NCBI RefSeq assembly: GCF_008122265.1
Contig: NZ_CP043042.1
Span: 1 to 64,000, forward strand
Source: Marinobacter fonticola
Lineage (GTDB): Bacteria; Pseudomonadota; Gammaproteobacteria; Pseudomonadales; Oleiphilaceae
Reading direction: 5' to 3'
DNA length: 64,000 nt
The notes under the pieces were generated by a model. It was not told the DNA's origin. It saw only the letters and a list, made by a program, of their open reading frames with translations, and did not search any database. A program made the position numbers and the translations under genes. Below, one piece after another: positions 9,814 to 19,295 of the stretch. Each line of letters opens with the position of its first letter. Position 1 is the first letter of the stretch.

Positions 9814-11892
9814 CTAACCTGCAGGCAATAGCGAGATGTCTGCCACCTGGAGGAACAGGTTGCGCAGACGATTAAGTAAGGCGAGCCGGTTGGCGCGAAT
9901 AGCGGCATCGTCAGCCATCACCATCACTTCATCGAAGAAACGGTCTACGGGCTCGCGCAGGTCGGCCAGGGAGGCCAGGGCCGACGCGTAATCGCCGCTC
10001 TGGAACAGCGGCGTCACTTTGCCGCTCTGGGCCTCCACGGCCTCGGCCAGCGCGATTTCCGCGTCATCCTTGAGCAGGCTGCGATCCACTTTGTCGCTTA
10101 AGCTATCGCCCCCCTGCTTGACCAGAATATTGGAGACGCGCTTGTTGGCCGCCGCCAGCGCTTCGGCCGCAGGGAGACGCCGGAATGCCTCAACGGCCCG
10201 GATACGCTGTTCGAAGTCGAGCGGCCGGGTCGGACGGCGCGCGTGTACCGCGAGATAGATTTCAGCGCTAATCCCCTGCTCTTCGTAATGGGCACGAAAG
10301 CGCTCAAGCATATAATCCACCACCGGCGTCGCCGGATCGTCCAGCTCGAGTCCGCTGAAGTTTGCCGATGCCCAGTCGCAGCAGGTTTGCAGGTCCAGCG
10401 GCAACTCACGTTCAAGGATAATACGCAGCACACCCAGAGCCGAGCGCCGCAGGCCAAACGGATCCCGCGTACCGGACGGTGGCTGGTTAATACCGAACAG
10501 ACCCACCAGAGAGTCCAGTCGATCGGCCAAAGCAACGGCGCAGCCGGTCAGATGCCGGGGCAGATCGTCGCCGGCGAAACGAGGCATGTATTGCTCGTTT
10601 AAAGCCTGGGCCACGTCATCCGGCTCGTTGTCGTTGCGGGCGTAATATTCGCCCATAATGCCCTGCAGGTCGGTGAACTCGAGTACCATCTCACTGACCA
10701 GGTCGGTCTTGGCCAGCATCGCGGCGCGCTCGGCATGCTGCGGCTTGCCACCGATAGCTTCGGCGATCTTCTTCGCCAGCGCAGCGACACGGACCGACTT
10801 ATCGTAAAGGCTGCCTAACTTCTCTTGGAACACAATGGGCTTGAGTGCGTCGATCCGGCTTTCCAGTGTGTGCTTGCGGTCGGTGTCGTAGAAAAAAGCC
10901 GCGTCCGCCAAGCGGGGCCGAATCACCTTCTCGTTGCCCGACACCACCTGGGCCGGGTCCTTGCTCTCAAGGTTAGCCACGGTAATGAACAGAGGCAGCA
11001 TCGTTCCGTCGTCGTCGACAACATGGAAATACTTCTGGTGTTCCTTCATGGAGGAGATCAGCGCTTCGGCGGGCACATCCAGGAAGCGGGGCTCAAAGCG
11101 CCCCAGCAGCGGCACAGGCCACTCGTTCAAGGCCGTAACCTCATCCAGCAATGCGTCGTCGATCACCGCATGACCCTGGCCCTGCGACTTGGCGATTGCG
11201 GTGACCCCGGAGCGAATGGTTTCCCGCCGCTCCTCGAAGTCCGCCAGCACGTGGCCTTCCTCCCGCAGGACAACCTCGTAGGCATCCGGCGTGGGAATGA
11301 TAAGTTCCTTGGGGCAGTGGAAGCGATGGCCGCGGGTCTCGTTGCCGGCCACCAGCCCCATAATGGACGCATCGATAATCTTGTTGCCGAATAACAGTAC
11401 GATCCAGTGTACCGGGCGTACGAATTCGGTCCTGTGGGCGCCCCAGCGCATGCGTTTGGGGATAGGTAGGGCGTCCAGGGACTGCTCCACCAGCTCCGGT
11501 ATCAGATCGGTCGTTGCGCGGCCCTGCTCGACGGTGCGATAAACCACCCAGGCACCCTTGTCGGTTTCCATGGTATCCAACTGGTCAGGCGTGACGCCCA
11601 GGGAAGTGGCGAAGCCGGTCAGCGCGCGGGTCGGGTTACCGGCATCGTCGAAGGCCGCCTTGACCGCCGGGCCGCGCTTTTCCACGGCCTTGTCTGGCTG
11701 GGCATTGGCGAGATTACGGATACGCAGCGCGAGGCGACGTGGTGCGGCGAACGGCTCGCAGGCACCGTAATTGATACCCGCAGCGTCCAGGCCCTTGCAC
11801 AGGCCCGCGGTAAAGGCATCGGAAAGTGTCTTGAGAGCCTTGGGCGGCAATTCTTCGGTGCCGATCTCGACCAGAAAATCCTGTGTTGCCAT
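9814..11892 (-). CDS. glyS: Glycine--tRNA ligase beta subunit
   Basis: Beta subunit of the alpha2-beta2 glycyl-tRNA synthetase; it provides tRNA recognition while GlyQ carries the aminoacylation site. At about 692 residues it has the usual length, the expected start MATQDFLVEIGTEELPPKAL and an HD-type region in the C-terminal half. The ATG at 11892 lies 9 nt after a GGGGA ribosome site. An ATG at 11898 overlaps the glyQ stop codon (ATGA) and is also possible. Gene order glyQ-glyS is standard. Confidence 0.95.
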   Translation of the reverse strand: MATQDFLVEIGTEELPPKALKTLSDAFTAGLCKGLDAAGINYGACEPFAAPRRLALRIRNLANAQPDKAVEKRGPAVKAAFDDAGNPTRALTGFATSLGVTPDQLDTMETDKGAWVVYRTVEQGRATTDLIPELVEQSLDALPIPKRMRWGAHRTEFVRPVHWIVLLFGNKIIDASIMGLVAGNETRGHRFHCPKELIIPTPDAYEVVLREEGHVLADFEERRETIRSGVTAIAKSQGQGHAVIDDALLDEVTALNEWPVPLLGRFEPRFLDVPAEALISSMKEHQKYFHVVDDDGTMLPLFITVANLESKDPAQVVSGNEKVIRPRLADAAFFYDTDRKHTLESRIDALKPIVFQEKLGSLYDKSVRVAALAKKIAEAIGGKPQHAERAAMLAKTDLVSEMVLEFTDLQGIMGEYYARNDNEPDDVAQALNEQYMPRFAGDDLPRHLTGCAVALADRLDSLVGLFGINQPPSGTRDPFGLRRSALGVLRIILERELPLDLQTCCDWASANFSGLELDDPATPVVDYMLERFRAHYEEQGISAEIYLAVHARRPTRPLDFEQRIRAVEAFRRLPAAEALAAANKRVSNILVKQGGDSLSDKVDRSLLKDDAEIALAEAVEAQSGKVTPLFQSGDYASALASLADLREPVDRFFDEVMVMADDAAIRANRLALLNRLRNLFLQVADISLLPAG

Positions 11893-11894
11893 GA

Positions 11895-12839
11895 TCATGC
11901 GTCCCCTTTATCCGCGTCAGCCAGCATCTCTTCCCGCAGGGCCTCGGGCGCCATGGGGAAACCCAGGGCCCTGCGGCTGTCGAAGTAGGCCTTGGCCACG
12001 GCACGGGCCAGGGTTCTGACACGGAGGATATAGCGCTGCCGTTCCGTCACTGAAATCGCGTGACGGGCATCCAGCAGGTTAAACGTGTGAGAGGCCTTGA
12101 GTACCTGCTCATAGGCCGGCAGGGCAAGTCCCACTTCGATCAGGCGCTGGCTTTCGCGCTCGTGGACATCGAAGCAATGAAAGAGGAAGGTGGTGTCGGC
12201 CTGTTCGAAGTTGTAGGCCGACATTTCCACTTCGTTCTGGTGGAAGACGTCGCCGTAGGTGACGACCCCATCGGGGCCTTCCGTCCAGATCAGGTCGTAG
12301 ACGCTGTCCACGCCCTGCAGGTACATGGCGATACGCTCCAGCCCGTAGGTCAGTTCGCCGGTGACCGGATAGCATTCCAGGCCGCCCACCTGCTGGAAAT
12401 AGGTGAACTGGGTGACTTCCATGCCGTTAAGCCAGATCTCCCAGCCCAAACCCCAGGCCCCGAGTGTGGGCGATTCCCAGTTGTCCTCGACGAAACGAAT
12501 GTCATGCACCAGCGGGTCCAGGCCAAGGGCCCGTAAAGAATCCAGATAGAGTTCCTGAATGTTGTCCGGCGAAGGTTTGAGCACGACCTGAAACTGGTAG
12601 TAATGCTGCAGACGGTTGGGGTTCTCACCGTAGCGGCCGTCCGTCGGGCGGCGGCTGGGCTGCACGTAGGCGGCATTCCAGGTTTCCGGGCCGATGGCAC
12701 GCAGGAACGTGGAGGGGTGGAAGGTACCGGCCCCGACTTCCATATCCAGCGGTTGCTGGATGACACAGCCGCGCCGTGCCCAGAATTGCTGCAGGGCCAG
12801 GATCAGGCCCTGGAAAGTTTTACTGTCCGTGTTTGCCAT
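11895..12839 (-). CDS. glyQ: Glycine--tRNA ligase alpha subunit
   Basis: Alpha subunit of glycyl-tRNA synthetase, which activates glycine with ATP. The sequence is highly conserved: [18 protein letters not shown] at the start, [19 protein letters not shown], then [16 protein letters not shown] and [17 protein letters not shown]. About 314 residues starting at the ATG MANTD (12839). A GTG nine bases upstream (12848) is an alternative, and the ribosome site is weak for both. A good promoter lies about 115 nt upstream, so the glyQ-glyS-gmhB unit is probably transcribed separately from trkAH. Confidence 0.95.
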   Translation of the reverse strand: MANTDSKTFQGLILALQQFWARRGCVIQQPLDMEVGAGTFHPSTFLRAIGPETWNAAYVQPSRRPTDGRYGENPNRLQHYYQFQVVLKPSPDNIQELYLDSLRALGLDPLVHDIRFVEDNWESPTLGAWGLGWEIWLNGMEVTQFTYFQQVGGLECYPVTGELTYGLERIAMYLQGVDSVYDLIWTEGPDGVVTYGDVFHQNEVEMSAYNFEQADTTFLFHCFDVHERESQRLIEVGLALPAYEQVLKASHTFNLLDARHAISVTERQRYILRVRTLARAVAKAYFDSRRALGFPMAPEALREEMLADADKGDA

Positions 12840-12953
12840 CTCAGTCACGACGATTGCCTGTTGATCTCAATAAGTGTGGCGCCGGGCCGGTTTTAGCCTC
12901 GAATCGCGCTGGACCACCGGTTGGCGGAGCACCCTGCGGCGCGGAAATTCGGC

Positions 12954-12982
12954 ATTATACGCTTCTCCGGACGCTATTTCGA
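12954..12982 (-). promoter_or_regulatory. Probable sigma70 promoter of glyQ-glyS-gmhB
   Basis: On the minus strand a perfect -10 TATAAT (12959-12954) is preceded, after 17 nt, by TCGAAA (12982-12977), a 4/6 match to the -35 consensus. It lies in the 213-nt gap between trkH and glyQ and points at glyQ, leaving a leader of about 105 nt. Confidence 0.6.
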
Positions 12983-13052
12983 AACCTGATCCCTTTATAA
13001 AGTCTGCCGCCCGGCGCGCCTAGGCCAAAAGCCCGACCAGCATGCAAGTGCA

Positions 13053-14501
13053 CTAGCGCCGCCAGAACGCCGGTGTCAGCAGCAGTAATAGGGTGAAGAC
13101 TTCAAGCCGGCCCAGCAGCATGGAGAAGCAGAGCACCCACTTCGCCACGTCGTTGATGGTGCCGTAGTGGTAGGTCACCTCGCCCAGACCAGGGCCCAGG
13201 TTGTTGATGGTCGCGCCTACGGCCGTCCAAGCGGTGATCTGGTCCAGCCCGGTGGCCTGCAGAATCACCAGCATCACCAGGAACATGAACATGTAGACCG
13301 AAAAGAACCCCCAGACGGCCTGAAGCACCCGGTCCGAGACCGGCCGATTGCCCAGCTTGACCGGCATCACGGCGTTGGGATGCAACAGACGTTTCATTTC
13401 CCGGGAGCCCTGGCGGAAGATCAGGAGGATACGCACCACCTTGATGCCACCACCCGTGGAGGCTGCACACCCCCCCATGAACGACATTACGAACAGCAGA
13501 AACGGCAGCATCATGGGCCACACCGAGAAATCGGCCGTGGCGAAGCCGGTGGTGGTCGCAAGAGATACCACCTGAAAGATACCCTCGGTGACCGCCTCGA
13601 ACGGACTCAGCGTGTTGGTCAGGATCAGCACCAGAATGGTGATCAGGCTGACCCCGCCGAGGGCGCCGATATACAGCTTGAACTCTGAATCTGTCCAGTA
13701 GAGCAGTGGATTGCGCGAGCGCCAGGCCATGAAATGCAGGGCGAAATTGGCCCCGCTCAGGACCATGAACACCACGGCGATCATTTCTATAACGGGACTG
13801 TTGAAGTAGCCGATGCTGGCATCGTGGGTGGAAAAACCACCAATGGCGATCGTGGAAAAACTGTGACCGATGGCGTCGAACCAACTCATGCCGGCGATCC
13901 AGTAGGCAATAGCGCAGGCTGCGGTAAGCGATACGTAGATATACCAGAGGGCCTTGGCGGTCTCGGCAATCCGCGGCGTCAGCTTGTTGTCCTTGACTGG
14001 ACCCGGGACTTCGGCGCGATAGAGCTGCATCCCCCCGATACCCAGCATGGGCAGAATGGCCACCGCCAGTACGATGATCCCCATCCCACCGAGCCATTGC
14101 AGCTGTTGGCGGTACCAGAGGATGGATTCGGGCAATTGATCGATCCCGGTAATGACGGTGGCGCCGGTGGTGGTCAAACCGGAAACGGCTTCAAACAGGG
14201 AATCGACGTAGGTATAGGGCTGATTATCGCTAAGGTAAAAGGGGATGGAGCCGGCCACGCTCAGCACCACCCAGAACAGAGTCGTCACCAGGAAGCCGTC
14301 CCGTACCCGTAGATCGCCGGACACCGAGTGGAACGGCGCCCAAACCAGCAAACCGCCAATAAAGACAATGGCGAGCGCATCGGCGAACCGCATCCATTGG
14401 CCGTCGTCGTATAGCAGCGAAACGCCGAGCGGCGGCAGCATGGTGAAGCTGAACAGCATCATCAGGATGCCGAGGATCTTGAATATAACCGATAGTCGCA
14501 T
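13053..14501 (-). CDS. trkH: Potassium uptake protein TrkH (membrane subunit)
   Basis: TrkH is the K+-translocating membrane subunit of the Trk system, gated by the cytoplasmic protein TrkA encoded just upstream. The 482-residue protein is strongly hydrophobic, with about ten membrane segments. Four degenerate P-loops forming the K+ filter are recognisable around SGLTTTGATVITG, IAIGGFSTHDAS, SLATTTGFATADFS and GATINNLGPGLG. The ATG at 14501 lies 27 nt after the trkA stop, so trkA-trkH form one unit. Length and N-terminus (MRLSVIFKILGILMMLFS) match the family. Confidence 0.95.
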   Translation of the reverse strand: MRLSVIFKILGILMMLFSFTMLPPLGVSLLYDDGQWMRFADALAIVFIGGLLVWAPFHSVSGDLRVRDGFLVTTLFWVVLSVAGSIPFYLSDNQPYTYVDSLFEAVSGLTTTGATVITGIDQLPESILWYRQQLQWLGGMGIIVLAVAILPMLGIGGMQLYRAEVPGPVKDNKLTPRIAETAKALWYIYVSLTAACAIAYWIAGMSWFDAIGHSFSTIAIGGFSTHDASIGYFNSPVIEMIAVVFMVLSGANFALHFMAWRSRNPLLYWTDSEFKLYIGALGGVSLITILVLILTNTLSPFEAVTEGIFQVVSLATTTGFATADFSVWPMMLPFLLFVMSFMGGCAASTGGGIKVVRILLIFRQGSREMKRLLHPNAVMPVKLGNRPVSDRVLQAVWGFFSVYMFMFLVMLVILQATGLDQITAWTAVGATINNLGPGLGEVTYHYGTINDVAKWVLCFSMLLGRLEVFTLLLLLTPAFWRR

Positions 14502-14528
14502 TGGTTCGGCTAGGTTCCCACGTCCGAA

Positions 14529-15902
14529 TCAGAAGAATGTCAGACCAACCTGGAACAGACGCTCCACTTCCCGAATACGGGTTTTATCCACAAGGAACAG
14601 GATAACGTGGTCGTCCGGCTGGACGCGCAGGTGGTCGTGAGCGATCAGCACTTCATTGTGGCGCACGATGGCTCCGATGGTTGTGCCTTGTGGCAGAGTG
14701 ATTTCATCGAGCCGCTTACCCACCACCTTGGACGAACGATGATCGCCATGGGCAATGGCTTCGATGGCCTCCGCGGCGCCCCGGCGCAGTGAGTGAACGT
14801 TGACGACGTCCCCTCGTCTTACGTGTGTCAGCAGGCTGCCGATCGTCGTTTGTTGGGGCGAAATAGCCACATCGATCTCGCCTCCCTGGATCAGGTCCAC
14901 GTAGTCGGGATTGTTGATCAGCGTCAGCACCTTGCGCACCCCCAGCCGCTTGGCCAGCAGCGAAGCCATAATGTTGGCCTCGTCGTCGTTGGTGACGGCA
15001 CAGAACACATCGGTGTTCTCGATATTCTCTTCCAGCAGCAGGTCTTTGTTAGCGGCGTTACCCTGCAGCACGATGGTCTTGCGCAGGTTTTCCGACAGCA
15101 TTATGCAGCGGTCCCGGTTGCGCTCGATCAGCTTGACCTGATAGCGGTTTTCCAGATTGTGAGCCAGACGCTGGCCAATGTTGCCGCCGCCGCAGATGAA
15201 GATGCGCTTGTATGGCTTTTCCAGCGGCTGGAGTTCGCTCATCACCGAGCGGATATGATCGGTGCCGGCGATGAAGAAGACCTCGTCGCCTTCCTCAATG
15301 ATCGTATCCCCCTGGGGGATAATCGGCCGGTCCTTACGGAAGATGGCGGCGACCCGGGTATCGATCTTGGGCATGTGGGTGCGCAGGTAGGATAGCTCGT
15401 GGCCGACGAGTGGCCCGCCTTTTGTCGCCTGGATGGCTACCAGCCGGGCCAGCCCTTTGGAGAACTCCAGAACCTGAAGCGCGCCCGGGTATTCGATCAG
15501 CCGGGTAATGTGGCGTGTGACCACCTGCTCCGGACTGATCAGCACGTCCACCGGAAAACCATCGGCACCGAACAGCTCTTTGCGGGCAAGATAGGCATTG
15601 GCGCGCACACGGCTGATTTTGGTGGGCGTTTTGAATAGCGTGTAGGCGACCTGGCAGGCCACCATATTGGTTTCATCGCTGTTGGTGACGGCGATCAGCA
15701 TGTCAGCATCTTCGGCCCCCGCCTGACGCAGTACGCTGGGATAGGAGCCGCGGCCCTGCACCGTGCGGATATCCAGTCGATCCTGAAGTTCCCGGAGCCG
15801 TGTACCATCGCTGTCGATAATCGTAATGTCGTTGGCTTCGTTGGCCAGATTTTCGGCGAGGGTTCCACCGACCTGGCCGGCACCCAGGATGATGATCTTC
15901 AT
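14529..15902 (-). CDS. trkA: Trk system K+ transport regulator TrkA
   Basis: TrkA is the NAD-binding cytoplasmic subunit that controls the TrkH K+ channel. The 457-residue protein holds two tandem RCK units. The first Rossmann motif [13 protein letters not shown] is at residues 7-19, and a second nucleotide-binding motif [15 protein letters not shown] lies near residue 240. Each unit is followed by a TrkA_C domain. The ATG at 15902 gives [13 protein letters not shown], the family start; the upstream extension has no support. The start overlaps the rsmB stop codon by 4 nt (ATGA), typical of the fmt-rsmB-trkA order. A perfect 9-bp DnaA-box sequence occurs inside it. Confidence 0.96.
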   Translation of the reverse strand: MKIIILGAGQVGGTLAENLANEANDITIIDSDGTRLRELQDRLDIRTVQGRGSYPSVLRQAGAEDADMLIAVTNSDETNMVACQVAYTLFKTPTKISRVRANAYLARKELFGADGFPVDVLISPEQVVTRHITRLIEYPGALQVLEFSKGLARLVAIQATKGGPLVGHELSYLRTHMPKIDTRVAAIFRKDRPIIPQGDTIIEEGDEVFFIAGTDHIRSVMSELQPLEKPYKRIFICGGGNIGQRLAHNLENRYQVKLIERNRDRCIMLSENLRKTIVLQGNAANKDLLLEENIENTDVFCAVTNDDEANIMASLLAKRLGVRKVLTLINNPDYVDLIQGGEIDVAISPQQTTIGSLLTHVRRGDVVNVHSLRRGAAEAIEAIAHGDHRSSKVVGKRLDEITLPQGTTIGAIVRHNEVLIAHDHLRVQPDDHVILFLVDKTRIREVERLFQVGLTFF

Positions 15903-17224
15903 GGCAATGTGGCCTGATTCGCTGACGGGTGTTCGTTTCGGGACAAGCACGCGTAGAAGAAGCCATCGTGGGACCCGGGTTCGGGGAATAACTGCCGTCC
16001 GGCGCCGGTGTCCAGCCCCCAGGCCAGTTCCGGCATGGTCAGGGCGGCGTCTTCGTGAGCCTTGATAAACCGCTGGATTATACGGTGATTTTCCTGCGGG
16101 AACACGGAACAGGTGGCGTATACCAGACGCCCGCCTGGCTTCAGGGTGGTCCAGAGGCGCTCAAGGAGATTGAGCTGGATCTCCGCCAGAGCGGGGATAT
16201 CCTTTTCCCGGCGCAACAGCTTGATATCCGGGTGACGGCGAATGACGCCGCTGGCGCTACAGGGTACATCCAACAGGATACGGTCGAAAGGCCGCCCATC
16301 CCACCACTGGTCCAGGTCCGCCGCGTCTGCCGTTGCCAGTCTGGCCTGAAGTTGCAGGCGGTCCAGGTTCTCCTGTACCCGTTGCATGCGCTCGGCAGAC
16401 TGGTCAAGGGCAACAACATCCAGGTTGTCGCTGCTCTCGAGGATCGCGCAGGTCTTTCCGCCTGGGGCGGCGCAGGCATCCAGGACGCGCTGCCCCGGCG
16501 CCAGATCCAGCAGCTGGGTGCATAATTGGGCCGCTTCGTCCTGAACGCTTACGGCGCCGGTGTCGAAGCCGGGCAGTTGCTCCACGCCACAGGGACGATC
16601 CAACTGGATGCCCTGCTTGGCAAACGCTGTGGCGGCGGCGGCAATATCGTTCTGGCGCAGCTGTGCCAGATAAGCGTCCCGGGAATGCTGACGGGCGTTG
16701 ACCCGCAGCGTCATCGGTCCCTGGGCGTTGTTGCCGTCGAGTATGGCTTGCCAGCGCTCGGGCCAGTTATGCCGGAGTTTCTCGGTCATCCATTGCGGGT
16801 GGCTGAGTTCATCGGCGTCGGATGCCGGTTCAGGCTCGCCCTCACGCAATGCGGCGCGCAGGATCGCATTGATCAGACCGGACAGGTGCGGTTTGCCCAG
16901 CGAACGGCAGGCTTCGACTGTTTCGTTGACCACCGCGTAGTCCGCCTGTTGGCTATGGCGGATCTGGAACAGGGCCACCAGCATCAGCGGTATGGCGATA
17001 CGGTCGCCTTTCTTGAGCGGCTTGTGCAGACGGATCGTGAGCTCGCTGTACAGGCGGTGGTACCAGCGGCAGCTACCATAACACAGGGCTTGTAACTGGC
17101 TACGGTCGGACTCGCTCACCTGAGCCAAACCATGGGGTAGCGCCTGGCTCAGGGACTGCCCGTCGTTGACCGCTTGCAGCACCTGGGCGGCGACCGCCCG
17201 CACGGGAAGACGTTGACGGGCCAT
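15899..17224 (-). CDS. rsmB: 16S rRNA (cytosine(967)-C(5))-methyltransferase RsmB
   Basis: RsmB (Sun/Fmu) uses S-adenosylmethionine to methylate C967 of 16S rRNA. The 441-residue protein has an N-terminal NusB-like RNA-binding domain (about 1-140) and a C-terminal Rossmann methyltransferase. The SAM-binding segment is [12 protein letters not shown]. Both cysteines of the RCMT mechanism are present, in [16 protein letters not shown] and [12 protein letters not shown]. The ATG at 17224 directly follows the fmt stop codon, and the 3' end overlaps trkA by 4 nt, so translation is probably coupled. Confidence 0.96.
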   Translation of the reverse strand: MARQRLPVRAVAAQVLQAVNDGQSLSQALPHGLAQVSESDRSQLQALCYGSCRWYHRLYSELTIRLHKPLKKGDRIAIPLMLVALFQIRHSQQADYAVVNETVEACRSLGKPHLSGLINAILRAALREGEPEPASDADELSHPQWMTEKLRHNWPERWQAILDGNNAQGPMTLRVNARQHSRDAYLAQLRQNDIAAAATAFAKQGIQLDRPCGVEQLPGFDTGAVSVQDEAAQLCTQLLDLAPGQRVLDACAAPGGKTCAILESSDNLDVVALDQSAERMQRVQENLDRLQLQARLATADAADLDQWWDGRPFDRILLDVPCSASGVIRRHPDIKLLRREKDIPALAEIQLNLLERLWTTLKPGGRLVYATCSVFPQENHRIIQRFIKAHEDAALTMPELAWGLDTGAGRQLFPEPGSHDGFFYACLSRNEHPSANQATLP

Positions 17225-18160
17225 TCAGCGCAGGACCTCGCCTTGCTGCAATACGGCGCGCCCACCGTTGATCAGATCGGAGATGCTTTGGCCCCGGGCG
17301 CCGGGTAGCTGCACCTGGTGCAGTCGCAGGACGCCGGACGCACAGGCGACATCGATGCCGTCTCGATCGCGCTTGAGGATCGCGCCGGGTTCGGCAGCGC
17401 TTGGATGATCGATGGCCTCGGCGGCGTGGATGCGGATTTTTTCGTCACCGCTCCGGGCGAAAGTACCCGGCCAGGGATTGAAGGCCCGCACCCGGCGGGC
17501 CAGATCCGTTGCCGTGCTCCCCCAGTCCAGGTGGCCCTCTTCCTTGTTGAGTTTGTGAGCGTAGCTGGCCAGGGCATCGTTCTGAGGTTCGGGTTTCAGG
17601 CCGCCCTTTTCCAGCTCGTCGAGCGCCGTGAGGATGGCTTGCCCACCCAAATCCGCCAGCCGGTCGTGCAGGTTGCCGCCGGTATCGGCGTCATGGATAG
17701 GTGTCGTCAGCTTCAGCAGCATGGCGCCGGTATCCAGGCCTGCTTCCATCTGCATGATGGTGATGCCTGTTTCCTCGTCACCCGCGGCGATAGCCCGCTG
17801 GATCGGTGCGGCACCACGCCAGCGCGGTAGCAAAGACGCATGAATGTTGAGGCAGCCCCGGACCGGCATGTCCAAAACGGCTTGGGGCAGGATAAGGCCG
17901 TAGGCGGCGACAATCATGACGTCGGCGTTGAACGCGGCAATTTCGGCCTGGGCGTCGGCGGATTTAAGGGTCTCGGGCTGGCAGACCGGAAGCCCTGCAG
18001 CCTGTGCCACCTGCTTTACCGGGCTGGGGGTCAACTTTCGGCCGCGTCCGGAGGGACGGTCGGGCTGGGTATAGACAGCCACGACTTCGTGGCCCTGCGT
18101 TAAGAGGGCGTTCAGTGCGACGGCGGCAAAATCCGGGGTCCCGGCAAAAACGATGCGCAC
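17225..18160 (-). CDS. fmt: Methionyl-tRNA formyltransferase
   Basis: Fmt formylates the initiator Met-tRNA using 10-formyltetrahydrofolate. The 311-residue protein has the formyltransferase domain with the catalytic region GCLNIHASLLPRWRGAAPIQ (conserved N, H and SLLP loop) and IMQMEAGLDTGAML, followed by the C-terminal OB-like tRNA-binding domain (from about residue 205). It lies between def and rsmB, the classical def-fmt order; the two enzymes add and later remove the formyl group. A minus-strand terminator-like hairpin separates it from def. Confidence 0.96.
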   Translation of the reverse strand: MRIVFAGTPDFAAVALNALLTQGHEVVAVYTQPDRPSGRGRKLTPSPVKQVAQAAGLPVCQPETLKSADAQAEIAAFNADVMIVAAYGLILPQAVLDMPVRGCLNIHASLLPRWRGAAPIQRAIAAGDEETGITIMQMEAGLDTGAMLLKLTTPIHDADTGGNLHDRLADLGGQAILTALDELEKGGLKPEPQNDALASYAHKLNKEEGHLDWGSTATDLARRVRAFNPWPGTFARSGDEKIRIHAAEAIDHPSAAEPGAILKRDRDGIDVACASGVLRLHQVQLPGARGQSISDLINGGRAVLQQGEVLR

Positions 18161-18379
18161 GCAGCGTCTCCTATCTATTCATGAGCGGACTAATTATCAA
18201 CGATCCAGTTGTCAACGACCGAGTTATCGGTGATCTTTCCGACGCTATTGATGAGGAACCGTCTGGCGAGCTAACCGCATACTATCAGGAAGCTCTGGCC
18301 TCTCCGGTAGACGATACAAACGAAAAGACCGGGCCATTGCCCGGTCTCATGTGACCAATTGTAAACCAGATTGAAGCGA
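18161..18379. other. def-fmt intergenic region with an unproven short ORF
   Basis: A 219-nt gap. On the plus strand an ATG-started acidic 57-codon frame runs 18181-18354, but it has no ribosome site and no recognisable domain, so I do not call it a gene. The frame contains a 15-bp imperfect tandem repeat (18196-18210 and 18211-18225, 12/15 identical) and ends in the terminator hairpin described separately. Confidence 0.4.
18322..18347 (-). terminator. Rho-independent terminator downstream of def
   Basis: A 9-bp perfect stem, 18326-18334 with 18339-18347 (core ACCGGGC/GCCCGGT), has a 4-nt loop. On the minus strand it is followed by TTTT. It lies about 35 nt after the def stop codon and would partly or fully separate def from fmt. 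Confidence 0.7.
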
Positions 18380-18883
18380 TTAGGCCCGAATCTTATGCTG
18401 CTTTTCCAGCTTCTTGCGGATACGCGTGCGTTTAAGCGGACTCAGGTAGTCCACAAAAAGCTTGCCTTTCAGGTGGTCCATCTCATGCTGGATACAGACC
18501 GCTAGCAGCCCGCTGGCTTCTTCCTCGAAGGCTTTGCCATCGCGTCCAACCGCACGAATCATCACGTGATCGGGACGGCAGACCTCTTCATAGAAGCCCG
18601 GCACCGACAGGCAGCCTTCCTGCATGTCCTGGAGATCGCCCTTGAGCACTTCGACTTCCGGGTTGATGAAGACGCGCGGCTCGCTCTTATCTTCGGACAA
18701 ATCCATCACGATGATCTGTTCGTGCACGTTGACCTGAGTGGCCGCCAGGCCGATACCCGGCGCGTCGTACATGGTTTCGAACATGTCTTCGATCAGCTGC
18801 CGCGTCTGGTCCGTCACCTCTTTTACGGGTTTGGCAACCGTTCTCAGGCGCGGATCGGGGAATTCCAGAATCTCAAGTATCAT
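18380..18883 (-). CDS. def: Peptide deformylase
   Basis: Def removes the N-formyl group from nascent proteins using a bound metal ion. The 167-residue length is typical. All three family motifs are visible: GIGLAATQV (motif 1), EGCLSVPG (motif 2, metal-binding Cys) and QHEMDHLKG (motif 3, the HExxH metal and catalytic site). The ATG at 18883 gives [14 protein letters not shown], a standard start. It is transcribed away from the LysM gene and towards fmt. Confidence 0.97.
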   Translation of the reverse strand: MILEILEFPDPRLRTVAKPVKEVTDQTRQLIEDMFETMYDAPGIGLAATQVNVHEQIIVMDLSEDKSEPRVFINPEVEVLKGDLQDMQEGCLSVPGFYEEVCRPDHVMIRAVGRDGKAFEEEASGLLAVCIQHEMDHLKGKLFVDYLSPLKRTRIRKKLEKQHKIRA

Positions 18884-19295
18884 GGGTCTCTAATATCGCT
18901 CGTTGCACTGCGGGTTAAACAAAAACGTGTTGTAGGAAATGCGACGATAGTCAGCGCATTTCGATCTCTATACCTACTATGATCGTGGCGCGGCCGGAAG
19001 TTTCAAGCCAACTTTGGCAATGGCGCCGATAGCTTATTATCTATCAATGTCCGGGCTGATTACAAACTGACCAACTCGACCCTGAAGCAATCCTGTTACG
19101 GACTGAATCCAGAATTTACTGGAAGAACAAAAGATAACATCACAAACAGCCACTCATCTTCTATAGTAGGCAATATTGTGGGCGATGGACCCCTTTGCCG
19201 TAGTTGGTTACCCCTCATAAAGGGTGGTTGACCTCTATATAAGAAGAGGTGCCCGAGCTCCCTCGGTTAATAGAAAGCGATCAAGGACCCAGACA
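18884..19295. other. Divergent def / LysM-protein intergenic region
   Basis: About 410 nt, rather AT-rich, without a supported gene. It must hold promoters for def (minus) and the LysM gene (plus), but I could not place -35/-10 pairs with confidence. Visible structure: a 7-bp inverted repeat AAATGCG/CGCATTT at 18937-18943 and 18955-18961, and a short hairpin ACCTCT/AGAGGT around 19231-19250 just before the LysM start, possibly in its leader. Confidence 0.4.

Noticed and set aside
18181..18354. Acidic 57-codon plus-strand frame
   Set aside because: No ribosome site or family; may be chance, so kept only as a note on the intergenic region.
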